Shown: positions 35,592-44,481, numbered from the stretch's first letter. The stretch: DNA of 64,000 nucleotides from Mycolicibacterium litorale (GCF_010731695.1 NZ_AP022586.1:682001-746000), one strand, 5' to 3'. Program-made: numbers and translations. The notes: a model not told the origin generated them from the sequence alone.

Positions 35592-36977
35592 GTGTCGAAC
35601 CGCAGCCCCATCATCATCGGTGCCGGCCCCGCGGGGCTCACCGCGGGACTCGAACTGGTGAGCAGGGGAGTGGCGCCGCGGCTGTTCGAGGCGTCCGGCC
35701 ACGTCGGGGGGCTCGCCCGCACCCCGTGCGTCGACGGCTGGCGCGTCGATCCCGGCGGACACCGGTTCTTCACGAGAAGCGAAGCGGTGCTCGATGTCTG
35801 GAGGTCCCTGCTGCCGGCCGACCAGTGGGTCGCGGTCGCCCGCCGCTCCGCGATGCTGGTCGACGGTCATCACGTCCGGTATCCCCTCATCGGACGAGAC
35901 CTGTTGACCCAGCTGGGGTTTCGAAGCGGCCTGTACGGTCTCGGCGCTCTGGGGTGGGCCAGGCTGCGCCGCCGGACGCGCCGCCGTGCCGCACCCGAGA
36001 GCTTCCGGGACTGGGGCATCGGCGAATTCGGACGTCACTGGTACGAGATCTTCTTCGAGGGGTACGTCCGCAAGACCTGGCTGGCCGAACCCGACGATCT
36101 GACCAGCGACTGGGCGAACCAGCGAATACGGCCGATCCGCTGGCGCGACACCGACGGTGCCGCCGCACGCGACGTGTTCCGGTACCCGCGCCTCGGGCCC
36201 GGCCAGCTCTGGGAGGCCGCAGCGGCGGCTCTGACGGACAACGGTGTGGCCCTGTCGCTGAACTCGCCGGTCGTGTCCTTGCGGTCCGGCAGCGGAGGCT
36301 GGACGGTGGAACTCGAGAACGGGCAGACCGCGTCCGGTGACGCCGTGTTCTCGAGCATGCCGCTGCGGGTGCTCGTGGAGGCGTTGGAGCCCGAGCCTCC
36401 CGAGCACATCCGGGCGGCGGCCGCGGCGCTCAAGCACCGCGCGCTGATCACCGTCGGTGTCGCGCTCGCGACGCGCCATGAGCTCCCCTTCAACTGGGTG
36501 TACACGCCGGGTCGCGACGTGCGCGTGGGACGCATCCAGAACTACACCCGGTGGTCGCCACATCTGTCGCCTGCGCATTGGCGCGGCACGCATCTGGGTC
36601 TGGAGTACTTCACCAATTCCGACGGCGACCTCTGGGCCGCCGACGACGAGTCCATGGCGCGCATCGTCGAGGCGGACCTCCGTGCGCTCGGGATCGGCGA
36701 TGCGGTCGAGCGGATCATGTTCGTCCGCTCACCGTTCGCCTACCCCGTCTACGGTCCGGATCGAATGGATAGCGTCGCGCTGATCCGCGAATACCTCCGC
36801 ACACATCACCCGTCGCTTCGGCCGATGGGCCGAAACGGTATGCACCACTACGACAATCAGGACCACGCGATGCTGAGCGCGATGGGCAGCGTCGCTCGGT
36901 ACTTCGGCGAGGACGCCGATCCGTGGCGGGTGAACTCGGAGCTGCGCTATCAGGAGTCGGGATTGCTCAAGATGTGA
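35592..36977 (+). CDS. FAD-dependent oxidoreductase (UGM/protoporphyrinogen-oxidase-like)
   Basis: A 461-residue protein. The dinucleotide site PIIIGAGPAGLTAGLELVSRG is at the N-terminus, followed by HVGGLARTPCVDGWRVDPGGHRFFT. That second segment occurs in the amine-oxidase/UDP-galactopyranose-mutase-like group common in polysaccharide clusters. The middle has YEIFFEGYVRKTWLAEPDDLTSDWANQR. It could rearrange a nucleotide sugar or act on the prenyl chain. It starts 3 nt after the cis-prenyltransferase stop, so they are co-translated. The 3' end overlaps the convergent beta-helix gene by 11 bp. Confidence 0.8.
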   Translation: MSNRSPIIIGAGPAGLTAGLELVSRGVAPRLFEASGHVGGLARTPCVDGWRVDPGGHRFFTRSEAVLDVWRSLLPADQWVAVARRSAMLVDGHHVRYPLIGRDLLTQLGFRSGLYGLGALGWARLRRRTRRRAAPESFRDWGIGEFGRHWYEIFFEGYVRKTWLAEPDDLTSDWANQRIRPIRWRDTDGAAARDVFRYPRLGPGQLWEAAAAALTDNGVALSLNSPVVSLRSGSGGWTVELENGQTASGDAVFSSMPLRVLVEALEPEPPEHIRAAAAALKHRALITVGVALATRHELPFNWVYTPGRDVRVGRIQNYTRWSPHLSPAHWRGTHLGLEYFTNSDGDLWAADDESMARIVEADLRALGIGDAVERIMFVRSPFAYPVYGPDRMDSVALIREYLRTHHPSLRPMGRNGMHHYDNQDHAMLSAMGSVARYFGEDADPWRVNSELRYQESGLLKM

Positions 36978-39453
36978 GCGGCGGCGTGGTGTCGCCCCAG
37001 AAGCCGGTGCGCCACTGCGGTGAGGCCTCGCCCTGGTGTAGCCAGGTCGCGTTGATGTACCAGTTCACCGGACCGTACGGGCCGCCCTGGACCACGATGT
37101 CCGACCCGGCGGCGTCACGGCCACTGACGTACGTGACGTTCTGGATGCGGACACCGTCGCCGGCGATGTCCTCGGCCGGGTTGCCTCCGCCGAGTTCGAC
37201 TGCCCACCAGGATGATCCGATGTGGTCGTCGGTGGTCACCACGATGTTCGCGACGTCGAGGTCGTACACCTGCAGCAGGCGCACGCCGTAGCCCTCTCCG
37301 GTGCCACGGCCGGGCAGGTCCGCCGTGATGGTGTCGAACGACGCGCTCTTCACGCGGAACAGTACGACAGCGCTGCTGTGCGCCCCGTGCGATGCCACGT
37401 CGCCGAACTCCACGCCGGCGATGTCCTGGATGAGAATCCGGCCCGGGCCTTCGAGCACGAGATCGTCGATCGTCAGATTCGACGACGGCAGGTCGGCGAC
37501 GTCGTACTGGTTGCGGATCTGCGATGCGCCGAGCACGTTGATGTCGCTGGCGTGGACCGAGACCAGGTGCACGTTCTCGATCACAGAATCCCGCAGCGAG
37601 GCGAACAGGATTCCGCCGTTACCGCCGCCGAGGGGTCCGACGTTCGCGTCGACGTCGGCGTAGACGTTGCGCAGGCTGAGACCGGCGAACTTGCTCGTGG
37701 TCGACCCGGGTGTTTCCACCGCGATCGACCAGTTGCGGGCGTTGTGGATGGTGACGTCGGTGATCGTCAGACCGGAGAAGTCCCACCACATCGACGCCTC
37801 GGTGCCGTCGATGTTGTTGGTGGCCAGCACGATCCCGGTCTGGACCCCGCTGATGGTCACGTCGGAGATGGTGATGTCGCGCGACGCCAGGCTCGTCCAG
37901 TCGCCGGGGCCGGTGGCCTTGGCCGAGTTGACCTGCAGGCCGAACTCCTTGCCGGTGACCGTGACGTCGGTGATCGTGATGTCGTAGCCGCCCTGGACCC
38001 GCACACCGCTGGCGGACCCGCCGGTGACGGTGATGTTCGTCGCGACCGAACCGCCGTTGTTCCACTCGCCGAGCCCGGGCTGGTTGAAGGGGCCGTCGCC
38101 GGGGCCGTACGTCCAGGGTTGGGTCGGGTCGTAGTAGGTGACGAACGCCAGGCCGTCGTCGCCGGTGTTCTGGGCCACCAGGCCGTTGAGGGTGACCCGG
38201 CGATTGGAGTTGAAATGCAGCCCGTCGCCCCGTGTGCCGATGGCGGTGAAATTCGTGACGGTCACGTCCGAGGCGCCCATGAAGATCGCTCCGGTCTGGG
38301 GCGCGTTGATCACCTTCGCGTTGACGAGGGAGATGTTCGAGATCGTTCCGGTCGATCCGGTCCAGCCCGGTGGTGGTGGGGTGTTCGACGCCCAGCCGAG
38401 GACGGAGAACCCGTCGCCGAAGCTGCGCGCCGATGGTCTGGTCTTCCACTCGATCGTCGCGTTGAGGATCGTCACGTTCGACGCCGCGCCCTCGACGCGG
38501 ATGCCGTGGCTGGTGCCGTGGCCGTTCGCGTCGAGGTTGTCCATCAGCAACCGGGCTCCGGGTGCGAACTCCACGGTGACGTCGGAGAGCCCCTTGAGCA
38601 GGACCGCGGCGTTGCCGGCGGGATTCTGCTGGGCGAACCGGTAACTGCCCTCGGGGAAGTAGAGGCGCTGGCCTGAGGTGAGCGCAGCCTGGGCGGCTTT
38701 GATGGCCGCCGAGTCGTCGGTGATGCCGTCGCCGACCGCTCCGTAGTCCTTGACGTTGATGGTCGTGACCGGTGTCGAGGTCGTGGACGACGACGACGTC
38801 GAGTGGGTGGCCATGGACGTGGTCGGCGTGGCCGTCGTGCCGAACAACTGGCGGCGTGCCCACGCCAGCACCGCCCACATCGCGGGCGATTCGACCGGTG
38901 CGGGTGCGGGTGGGGGTGCCGGCGCGATCACCTCCGGTGCTGCCTGCGGCGACGACGCGGGGAGGTCGTCCTCGGGTTCCTCGACGACGGGCGCGACCGG
39001 GTCCTCATCCTCGACGGCCTCCACGGGGATGTCGACGGGGATGTCCACGGGGATGTCCACGGGGATGTCTACGGGGATGTCGTCGACGCCCTCGGCCGGT
39101 TCGTCTACAGGTTCCTCGGACGGTTGCGGTGTGGGATCAGCGTCGGCATCGGCGCCGTGGTGGTCCGAGCCCGCGTCGTCGAGTGAGTCGCCCTCGTCCT
39201 CGCCCTCGTCCTCGGCTTCGTCATCGGACGTGTCGTCGGTTTCGGGCTCGTCGGTGTCGGTATCGTCGGTGTCGGCATCGCTCTGATCGCTGTCCTCGGC
39301 GGGCTCCGTGTCTGCCGGTGTGCCGGCGTCGGCGGAGACGCCCGGCCCCGGCGAATCGGTCACCGGCTCCGCGGTCGCGATGCCGGGGGACAGGAAGATC
39401 CCCACACCCACTGCCAACGCTGCACCGCTCACGCGGCGTGCCTGTTCACCCAC
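36967..39453 (-). CDS. Large secreted beta-helix protein with acidic and PVDI repeats
   Basis: An 828-residue exported protein. A signal peptide (RRVSGAALAVGVGIFLSPGIATA|EP) is followed by an acidic low-complexity spacer (Asp/Glu/Thr runs), then five PVDI repeats and a Pro/Ala linker. From about residue 235 a right-handed beta-helix begins with VKDYGAVGDGITDDSAAIKAAQ and continues to the C-terminus. It is clearly paralogous to the lipoprotein at 29676-31223 (also RFAQQNPAGN, GDDGLAFVTYYDP). The spacer may span the cell wall. The GTG at 39453 has GGGGGGAC 7-8 nt upstream and puts the signal peptide at the N-terminus. It probably acts on or binds surface polysaccharide. Confidence 0.82.
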   Translation of the reverse strand: MGEQARRVSGAALAVGVGIFLSPGIATAEPVTDSPGPGVSADAGTPADTEPAEDSDQSDADTDDTDTDEPETDDTSDDEAEDEGEDEGDSLDDAGSDHHGADADADPTPQPSEEPVDEPAEGVDDIPVDIPVDIPVDIPVDIPVEAVEDEDPVAPVVEEPEDDLPASSPQAAPEVIAPAPPPAPAPVESPAMWAVLAWARRQLFGTTATPTTSMATHSTSSSSTTSTPVTTINVKDYGAVGDGITDDSAAIKAAQAALTSGQRLYFPEGSYRFAQQNPAGNAAVLLKGLSDVTVEFAPGARLLMDNLDANGHGTSHGIRVEGAASNVTILNATIEWKTRPSARSFGDGFSVLGWASNTPPPPGWTGSTGTISNISLVNAKVINAPQTGAIFMGASDVTVTNFTAIGTRGDGLHFNSNRRVTLNGLVAQNTGDDGLAFVTYYDPTQPWTYGPGDGPFNQPGLGEWNNGGSVATNITVTGGSASGVRVQGGYDITITDVTVTGKEFGLQVNSAKATGPGDWTSLASRDITISDVTISGVQTGIVLATNNIDGTEASMWWDFSGLTITDVTIHNARNWSIAVETPGSTTSKFAGLSLRNVYADVDANVGPLGGGNGGILFASLRDSVIENVHLVSVHASDINVLGASQIRNQYDVADLPSSNLTIDDLVLEGPGRILIQDIAGVEFGDVASHGAHSSAVVLFRVKSASFDTITADLPGRGTGEGYGVRLLQVYDLDVANIVVTTDDHIGSSWWAVELGGGNPAEDIAGDGVRIQNVTYVSGRDAAGSDIVVQGGPYGPVNWYINATWLHQGEASPQWRTGFWGDTTPPLTS
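39023..39082. repeat. Five tandem 12-bp repeats encoding PVDI
   Basis: The unit ACGGGGATGTCC occurs five times head to tail, at 39023, 39035, 39047, 39059 and 39071, with only the last base varying. On the minus strand it encodes (PVDI)n in the spacer of the beta-helix protein. Such near-identical repeats can change copy number by slippage. Confidence 0.95.
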
Positions 39454-39673
39454 TGCTACGTCCCCCCGAATTTGCACCGGCGTCAACAGACGCCCTGGAC
39501 AGGCTATATGCACAAAGCAATATTTGAAACAGCAACTTCTCTCAGCCGTCCAGCGGGCCGAGGCATCGCTCGGATCCGACCGGATCCGCTCGCCGCCGAG
39601 CCGGCCCGGCGCTATGGTGTTCGCCGCCGCGCACGGTGACCGGGTGGTGATTTCGCGACGTGAGGAGTTGGGT

Positions 39674-40825
39674 GTGCAGATCGCTGTGATCGGCGCCGGC
39701 GCGTGGGGGTTACCCGCCGCCGCCCGGCTCGCCGAGCGGGGCCACCACGTCATCCTTCTCGACCGCGACGGGGTGCTCAACGAATGGTCGTCGTCGCTGG
39801 GGCCGACGCGGCTGTGGCGGATCGCGGATCCGGACCCGTTGCGTGCGAGATTGTCGGCGCGAGCGGTCGAGGCGATGCGCCGTCTCCAGTCGCGCTCGGG
39901 GTCTGCGGTCTTCCTGCGCCGCGGCCTGCTCTGGCGCGACAGTGAATCGCTGGAGCCTGTGATCGAGAACTTGCGCGCACTCGACGCCGGTTGCGTCGAA
40001 GTGGCTGCGGGCGACGTCGGCCGCTACTTCCCCGGTCTTCGGCCCGATGGTCGCGGGGCGGTGTGGGCCGCTGACGCCGGCATCGTGCTCGCCGAAGCAT
40101 CGTTGCAGGCCCAGTACCGGCTGTTCGTCCGCGCCGGCGGGGTCCGTGCCTTCGGGCGCACGGTCACTTCGATCACGGTGGAGGACAACACAGTTCGGCT
40201 GGTGCTCGACCGCGGTGATGATGCCCTGGCAGTCGACCGCGTTGTCGTGGCCGCCGGCGCCCGTGCGGGCGCACTGCTTCCCGGACTGGGGCTCGAGATC
40301 CCGCTGCGCCCCTATCTGGAGCAGGTCGTCCACTTCGGTGCGGTCCGCGACCGGGGAGCCACCAATGAGTTTCCGTGCCTGTTCGATGGGCCGCGGGCGT
40401 CCGAGCCCGGCATCTATGCCATGCCGTCTCCCGGTCTCGGCTACAAGGTGGGGATGGATGCGCCGCTGCGGGTGCTCACCGAAGGTGACCGCGACCGCGC
40501 CCCGGATCCCGAACGGACGCAGTCGATTCGGCAGCGCGTACAGTGCGATTTCGGTGCCGTCGAGCCGACCGTGCTGGGCGCCCAGGTCTGCAGTTGGACC
40601 GACTCCCCGGACGGTAACTTCGTCGTCGACATGGTCGGCGACCGTGTCGTGCTCGCCTGCGGCGACTGCGGCGAGGGGTTCAAGTTCTCCGCGTTGATGG
40701 GGGAGATCCTTGCCGATCTGGCCGAGGGGCGCGGCGTCGACGACGACGTTGCCGCGTGGGGGCTGGCCCGCTTCGCCAACGGTGTCCCCGTCTCAACGGG
40801 GCCGCATCTCCTCGGCCGGCACTGA
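39674..40825 (+). CDS. FAD-dependent amine oxidase of the sarcosine oxidase (MSOX) type
   Basis: A 383-residue DAO-family flavoprotein. The N-terminus is IAVIGAGAWGLPAAARLAERGH (FAD-binding). The C-terminal VCSWTDSPDGNFVVDM and CGDCGEGFKFSALMGEILADL match the MSOX motifs, with a Cys in the position that is covalently linked to FAD in MSOX. It should oxidise a secondary or primary amine to an imine, giving peroxide. The GTG at 39674 has TGAGGAG 7 nt upstream; TTG 39668 is an alternative. It precedes the XRE-cupin gene and is probably part of the same amine-catabolic locus. Confidence 0.85.
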   Translation: MQIAVIGAGAWGLPAAARLAERGHHVILLDRDGVLNEWSSSLGPTRLWRIADPDPLRARLSARAVEAMRRLQSRSGSAVFLRRGLLWRDSESLEPVIENLRALDAGCVEVAAGDVGRYFPGLRPDGRGAVWAADAGIVLAEASLQAQYRLFVRAGGVRAFGRTVTSITVEDNTVRLVLDRGDDALAVDRVVVAAGARAGALLPGLGLEIPLRPYLEQVVHFGAVRDRGATNEFPCLFDGPRASEPGIYAMPSPGLGYKVGMDAPLRVLTEGDRDRAPDPERTQSIRQRVQCDFGAVEPTVLGAQVCSWTDSPDGNFVVDMVGDRVVLACGDCGEGFKFSALMGEILADLAEGRGVDDDVAAWGLARFANGVPVSTGPHLLGRH

Positions 40826-40907
40826 GCGACGCTCCATTTCGGAGAATCGAACGAATTTCGCGATTCCGGTTGCGGCCGGGCCACTGCCGCCTTAACGTTG
40901 CGTGAAG

Positions 40908-40926
40908 AGCGAACACTTTGTTCGCT
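40908..40926. promoter_or_regulatory. Perfect palindrome upstream of the XRE-cupin regulator
   Basis: AGCGAACA-CTT-TGTTCGCT, an 8-3-8 perfect dyad 38 bp before the ATG of the regulator, is a good candidate for its own operator. Confidence 0.6.
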
Positions 40927-40964
40927 TGTACCGAACCGGATGATTCTTCCAGGCGAACGGGCGG

Positions 40965-41558
40965 ATGTCAGTGCAGGATGTCGGTCAGCGGGACGCGTCG
41001 GCGCAGCCGGCCGCGGACGCGGTAACAGGCGCCCGCATCCGCGAATTCCGTCTGGCGCGGAAGATGACACTGCGTGAATTGGCCGCACGCGCGGAGATGT
41101 CGCCGGGGTTCCTCAGCCAGTTGGAACGGGGACAGGTCAACGCAAGTGTGGGAAGTCTGCGCCGGCTGGCCGAATCCTTGGGCATCACACTGCCCGACCT
41201 GTTCGCCGACAGCAGCGCCAACGGTGCCCGGATACTACGGAAGGCGGCGCGACCGGAGATCCACGTCTCCGACCTGAGTGCCAAATATCTGCTGTCTCCC
41301 AAGCCATTACGCAATATCGAGGTCTACGCCGGGGAGTTCGCACCCGGCGCGAGTGCGGGAGAGGCATACGTCCACGGTGACTCCCAGGAGATCCTCGTGG
41401 TGATCTCCGGCAGCCCCACGCTCGAACTGGACGGCGTGCGACACCGCCTCGAGCCGGGAGACAGCGCGGAGTACCGCACGTCGATCCCACACACCGTTCA
41501 CAACGACTGCGACTCACGTGCCGAATTGCTCTGGATCGTGAGCCCGCCGACCGACTGA
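40965..41558 (+). CDS. XRE-family regulator with cupin domain (PuuR-like)
   Basis: A 197-residue regulator. The helix-turn-helix is at about residues 25-80 (IREFRLARKMTLRELAARAEMSPGFLSQLERGQVNASVGSLRRLAE). The C-terminal cupin (PGASAGEAYVHGDSQEILVVISG ... HRLEPGDSAEYRTSIPHTVHN) would bind the effector. The domain order is the same as in E. coli PuuR, the putrescine repressor. It directly precedes the transport operon, which it probably controls along with itself. The ATG at 40965 lies after GGCGG. Confidence 0.9.
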   Translation: MSVQDVGQRDASAQPAADAVTGARIREFRLARKMTLRELAARAEMSPGFLSQLERGQVNASVGSLRRLAESLGITLPDLFADSSANGARILRKAARPEIHVSDLSAKYLLSPKPLRNIEVYAGEFAPGASAGEAYVHGDSQEILVVISGSPTLELDGVRHRLEPGDSAEYRTSIPHTVHNDCDSRAELLWIVSPPTD

Positions 41559-41592
41559 CCACCGAGATTCATTGCAGACCAACGTAATCAGT

Positions 41593-41611
41593 CTGCGACC
41601 GACGGTCGCAG
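41593..41611. promoter_or_regulatory. Perfect palindrome before the ABC transporter operon
   Basis: CTGCGACC-GAC-GGTCGCAG, 8-3-8, lies 37 bp before the substrate-binding-protein start. Same architecture as 40908-40926 and a shared GCGA(A/C)C half-site, though shifted by one base from the centre. Candidate regulator site, or a hairpin ending regulator transcription. Confidence 0.5.
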
Positions 41612-41647
41612 GGTGCGGTCGAGCCCTGCCCGAGAATAGGAGATGTT

Positions 41648-42781
41648 GTGCGTAGATCGGCAATCCGTGTGCCAGCGCCGACGGTACTGGCCGCGGCTCT
41701 ACTGACCGTGAGCATCGCCGCCGGCTGCACGTCCGGTGGTTCGGGTCCCGCGGCCGAAATCGACCTCGGCAGTGGACCGCCGAAGGTCGGTACGGTCAAG
41801 GCCGGTGCCCTCGACGGTGTCACGCTGACCTTCGTGTCGTACGGCGGCATCTTCCAAGAGGGCCAGACCAAGGCGGCACTCGACCCGTTCGCCGAGGAGT
41901 CCGGAGCCAGGATTCTGCAGGACGGTCCGACCGACAACGCGAAGATCAAGGCGCAGGTCGATTCCGGCAATGTCACGTGGGACGTCATCGACTCGACCAA
42001 CGTGTTCACGGCGGCGAACTGCGGTGAGCTCTTCATGCCGATCGACACCAGCATCGTCGACATCAGCAAGATTCCCCCGGGCACCAAGACCGACGACTGC
42101 TCGGTCCCCGCGATGGCCTACGGCTTGATCGTGGTCTACAACACCGACAAGTACGGCGCCAATCCGCCGAAGAGTTGGGCCGACTTCTTCGACACCACGC
42201 GTTTCCCGGGTAAGCGCGGCATCCAGGGCATCTCAGGCGACCTCGATCCGGGAATGTTCGAAGGCGCCCTGCTGGCCGACGGTGTGGCGCCCGAGGCGGT
42301 GTATCCCATCGACACCGACCGGGCGCTCGCCAAGTTCTCGAGCATTCGTGACGACATCGTGTTCTGGACCAGTGGCGCTCAGTCACAGCAGCAGATCGAA
42401 GCGGGTCAGGTCGACATGGCGCTGGTATGGAGCGGGCGCGCCTACAGTGCCGTCAAGAACGGGGCGCCGTTCGCACCCATGTGGAATCAGTGGATGCCCA
42501 TGGCTGACACCATCGCCGTGCCGGTGGGCGCCAAGAACCCGAAGGCATCCATGGCGCTCATTAACTACTACCTCGGCGCCGAGCAGCAGGCGCGGCTGGC
42601 CGAGCTGACGTCCTACAGCCCTGCCAACGTCGATTCCAAGCCGCAGCTCGACGAGCTGGCCGCGAAGTACGTGACGACGACTCCCGAACGGCAGGCGGAC
42701 AGGTTCCCGACGGATCTCGCCTGGTGGGCGAAGAACCACGATCCCATGGTCGCCACCTACGCGAACTGGCTCGCGGGTTAG
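41648..42781 (+). CDS. Polyamine-type ABC transporter substrate-binding lipoprotein
   Basis: A 377-residue lipoprotein with signal and lipobox (LLTVSIAAGC). The mature part is a PotD/PotF-type periplasmic-binding fold: LTFVSYGGIFQEGQTKAAL, SGNVTWDVIDSTN, FDTTRFPGKRGI, VDMALVWSGRAYS. It should capture a polyamine or similar cationic amine outside the membrane. The GTG at 41648 has TAGGAG 6 nt upstream. It is the first gene of a four-gene ABC system followed by an oxidase and a cupin. The ligand cannot be read with certainty. Confidence 0.88.
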   Translation: MRRSAIRVPAPTVLAAALLTVSIAAGCTSGGSGPAAEIDLGSGPPKVGTVKAGALDGVTLTFVSYGGIFQEGQTKAALDPFAEESGARILQDGPTDNAKIKAQVDSGNVTWDVIDSTNVFTAANCGELFMPIDTSIVDISKIPPGTKTDDCSVPAMAYGLIVVYNTDKYGANPPKSWADFFDTTRFPGKRGIQGISGDLDPGMFEGALLADGVAPEAVYPIDTDRALAKFSSIRDDIVFWTSGAQSQQQIEAGQVDMALVWSGRAYSAVKNGAPFAPMWNQWMPMADTIAVPVGAKNPKASMALINYYLGAEQQARLAELTSYSPANVDSKPQLDELAAKYVTTTPERQADRFPTDLAWWAKNHDPMVATYANWLAG

Positions 42782-42793
42782 GCGGGCGCGCCA

Positions 42794-43684
42794 GTGTCGA
42801 TGGTCGACGTTCTGTCGGGCGGACCGCCCGCACCAAGCCGCGCGGATGACGGTGGTGCGGGCGGGAAAGACCGCGCGAGTGCAGGTTTGATCGCGCCGGC
42901 TCTGGTCCTGGTCGTCGGAGTGTTCGCGGTCCCACTGGCGATCATGCTCTGGCGCGCCGTCAGCGAGCCGGAGCTGGGATTCGCGAACTTCGGCTGGTAC
43001 CTGTCGGATGCGGTGCAGCGCGAGGTGCTGGTCCGGACCTTCGGCACCGGCATCGAGGTGACCGCGATCTGCCTGCTGCTGGGGTATCCGTACGCCTACG
43101 CCATGGTCGCGGCCGGGCCGAAGCTCCGCATGGTGATGACCTTCGTTGTCCTGGTGCCGTTCTGGACGAGCCTGATGGTCCGGACGTTCGCCTGGGTGAT
43201 CCTCCTGCAGGACGACGGACCGTTGCACAGTGCGCTGACCGCACTGGGCTTCGACGATGTCCAGCTGATCCGCACGAACCTGGGCGTGGTCATCGGCATG
43301 AGTCAGATCCTGCTGCCGTTCATGGTGTTGCCGCTGTACGCCGTGATGTCGGGCATCGACCGGCGGCTGGTGCTCGCCTCATCCAGCCTCGGTGCGCGCC
43401 CGATCACCTCGTTCTTCCGCGTGTGGCTGCCACTGTCCCTGCCGGGCGTCGGCGCCGGCTGCCTGATGGTGTTCATCAGCAGCCTCGGGTTCTACGTGAC
43501 GCCGGCGCTGCTCGGTGCACCCGATGACTCACTGATCAGCCAGCAGATCTACGTACAGGTCAACAGTCTCTTGCAATGGGGACGCGGGGGAGCGATGGGT
43601 GTGGTCCTGCTCGTCGTGACCTTCGTCGTACTGGCCGTGCTCATGCTGCTGATGCGGCGAAGCCGAAAGGTGCAGACGGCATGA
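42794..43684 (+). CDS. ABC transporter permease, PotB-like
   Basis: A 296-residue permease with six membrane segments. The coupling (EAA) loop is around VLASSSLGARPITSFFRVWLPLSLPGVGAG. The N-terminal LIAPALVLVVGVFAVPLAIMLWRAVSEP and LVPFWTSLMVRTFAW are typical of PotB/spermidine-type permeases. GTG 42794 or ATG 42800 may be used. It is 12 bp after the binding-protein gene and its stop overlaps the next start (ATGA). Confidence 0.9.
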   Translation: MSMVDVLSGGPPAPSRADDGGAGGKDRASAGLIAPALVLVVGVFAVPLAIMLWRAVSEPELGFANFGWYLSDAVQREVLVRTFGTGIEVTAICLLLGYPYAYAMVAAGPKLRMVMTFVVLVPFWTSLMVRTFAWVILLQDDGPLHSALTALGFDDVQLIRTNLGVVIGMSQILLPFMVLPLYAVMSGIDRRLVLASSSLGARPITSFFRVWLPLSLPGVGAGCLMVFISSLGFYVTPALLGAPDDSLISQQIYVQVNSLLQWGRGGAMGVVLLVVTFVVLAVLMLLMRRSRKVQTA

Positions 43685-44481
43685 CCGCCCGCATGAAGAC
43701 CGCCTGGCGTGGGCTACTCCTGCTCTTCTGCGCCCTGGTCGGAATCTGGCTCACCGCACCGTCACTCGTTGTCATACCGCTCAGCTTCGCCGACCGTGCC
43801 TCGTTCGTCTTCCCACCCTCGGGCTGGTCGACACAGTGGTACGCCAACTTCTTCGAAGACCCCTCCTGGATGTCGGCGCTGTCCGCCAGCCTGCAGGTCG
43901 GTGTTCTGGTGGCGGCCGTGGCGACAACCTTCGGAACCGCTGCCGCGGTGGCGTTGAGCCGCGCCCAGTTCTTCGGCAAGCAGGGGATCAGGGCACTTCT
44001 GCTGGCGCCCATGGTCGTTCCCGTGATCGTCGTCGCGATCGGCATCTACGCGATCTTCCTGCAGCTGAACCTGCTGGGCACGACGTTCGGCTTCGTCATC
44101 GCGCACAGCGTGCTCGCGCTGCCGTTCGTCATCGTCCCGGTCATGGCCAGCCTCGCCAACTTCGACACCCGGCTGGAGAACGCGGCAGCGATCTGCGGCG
44201 CCGGGCGCTGGACCACCTTCCGGACGGTCACCCTGCCGCTGGTGGCGCCCGGTGTGCTGTCCGGCGCGCTGTTCGCATTCGCCACCAGCTTCGACGAGGT
44301 GGTGCTGTCGTTGTTCATCCAGAGCCCGTACCTGCAGACCCTGCCGGTGAAGATGTACTCCTCTGTCACACGTGACACCGATCCGACGATCGCTGCGGCG
44401 GGCACCCTCATCCTTCTGCTCACCACCGTCTTGACCGTCATAGCCGGCATCTACACGTTCAGGAGAAACCGTGTCCACTGA
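43681..44481 (+). CDS. ABC transporter permease, PotC-like
   Basis: A 266-residue permease with six membrane segments. The EAA loop is ENAAAICGAGRWTTFRTVTLPLVAPGVLSGALFAF. FVFPPSGWSTQWYANFF is characteristic of PotC-type subunits, which pair with PotB. The ATG at 43681 overlaps the preceding TGA, so the two permeases are translationally coupled; the 3' end overlaps the ATPase gene by 11 bp. Confidence 0.9.
   Translation: MTARMKTAWRGLLLLFCALVGIWLTAPSLVVIPLSFADRASFVFPPSGWSTQWYANFFEDPSWMSALSASLQVGVLVAAVATTFGTAAAVALSRAQFFGKQGIRALLLAPMVVPVIVVAIGIYAIFLQLNLLGTTFGFVIAHSVLALPFVIVPVMASLANFDTRLENAAAICGAGRWTTFRTVTLPLVAPGVLSGALFAFATSFDEVVLSLFIQSPYLQTLPVKMYSSVTRDTDPTIAAAGTLILLLTTVLTVIAGIYTFRRNRVH

Noticed and set aside
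39023..39082. CRISPR array
   Set aside because: Units of 12 bp are directly adjacent with no spacers and encode a simple peptide repeat.
39454..39780. Longer N-terminus of the 828-residue beta-helix protein
   Set aside because: The extra sequence has no domain and would bury the signal peptide. GTG 39453 has a Shine-Dalgarno sequence and starts the signal peptide.
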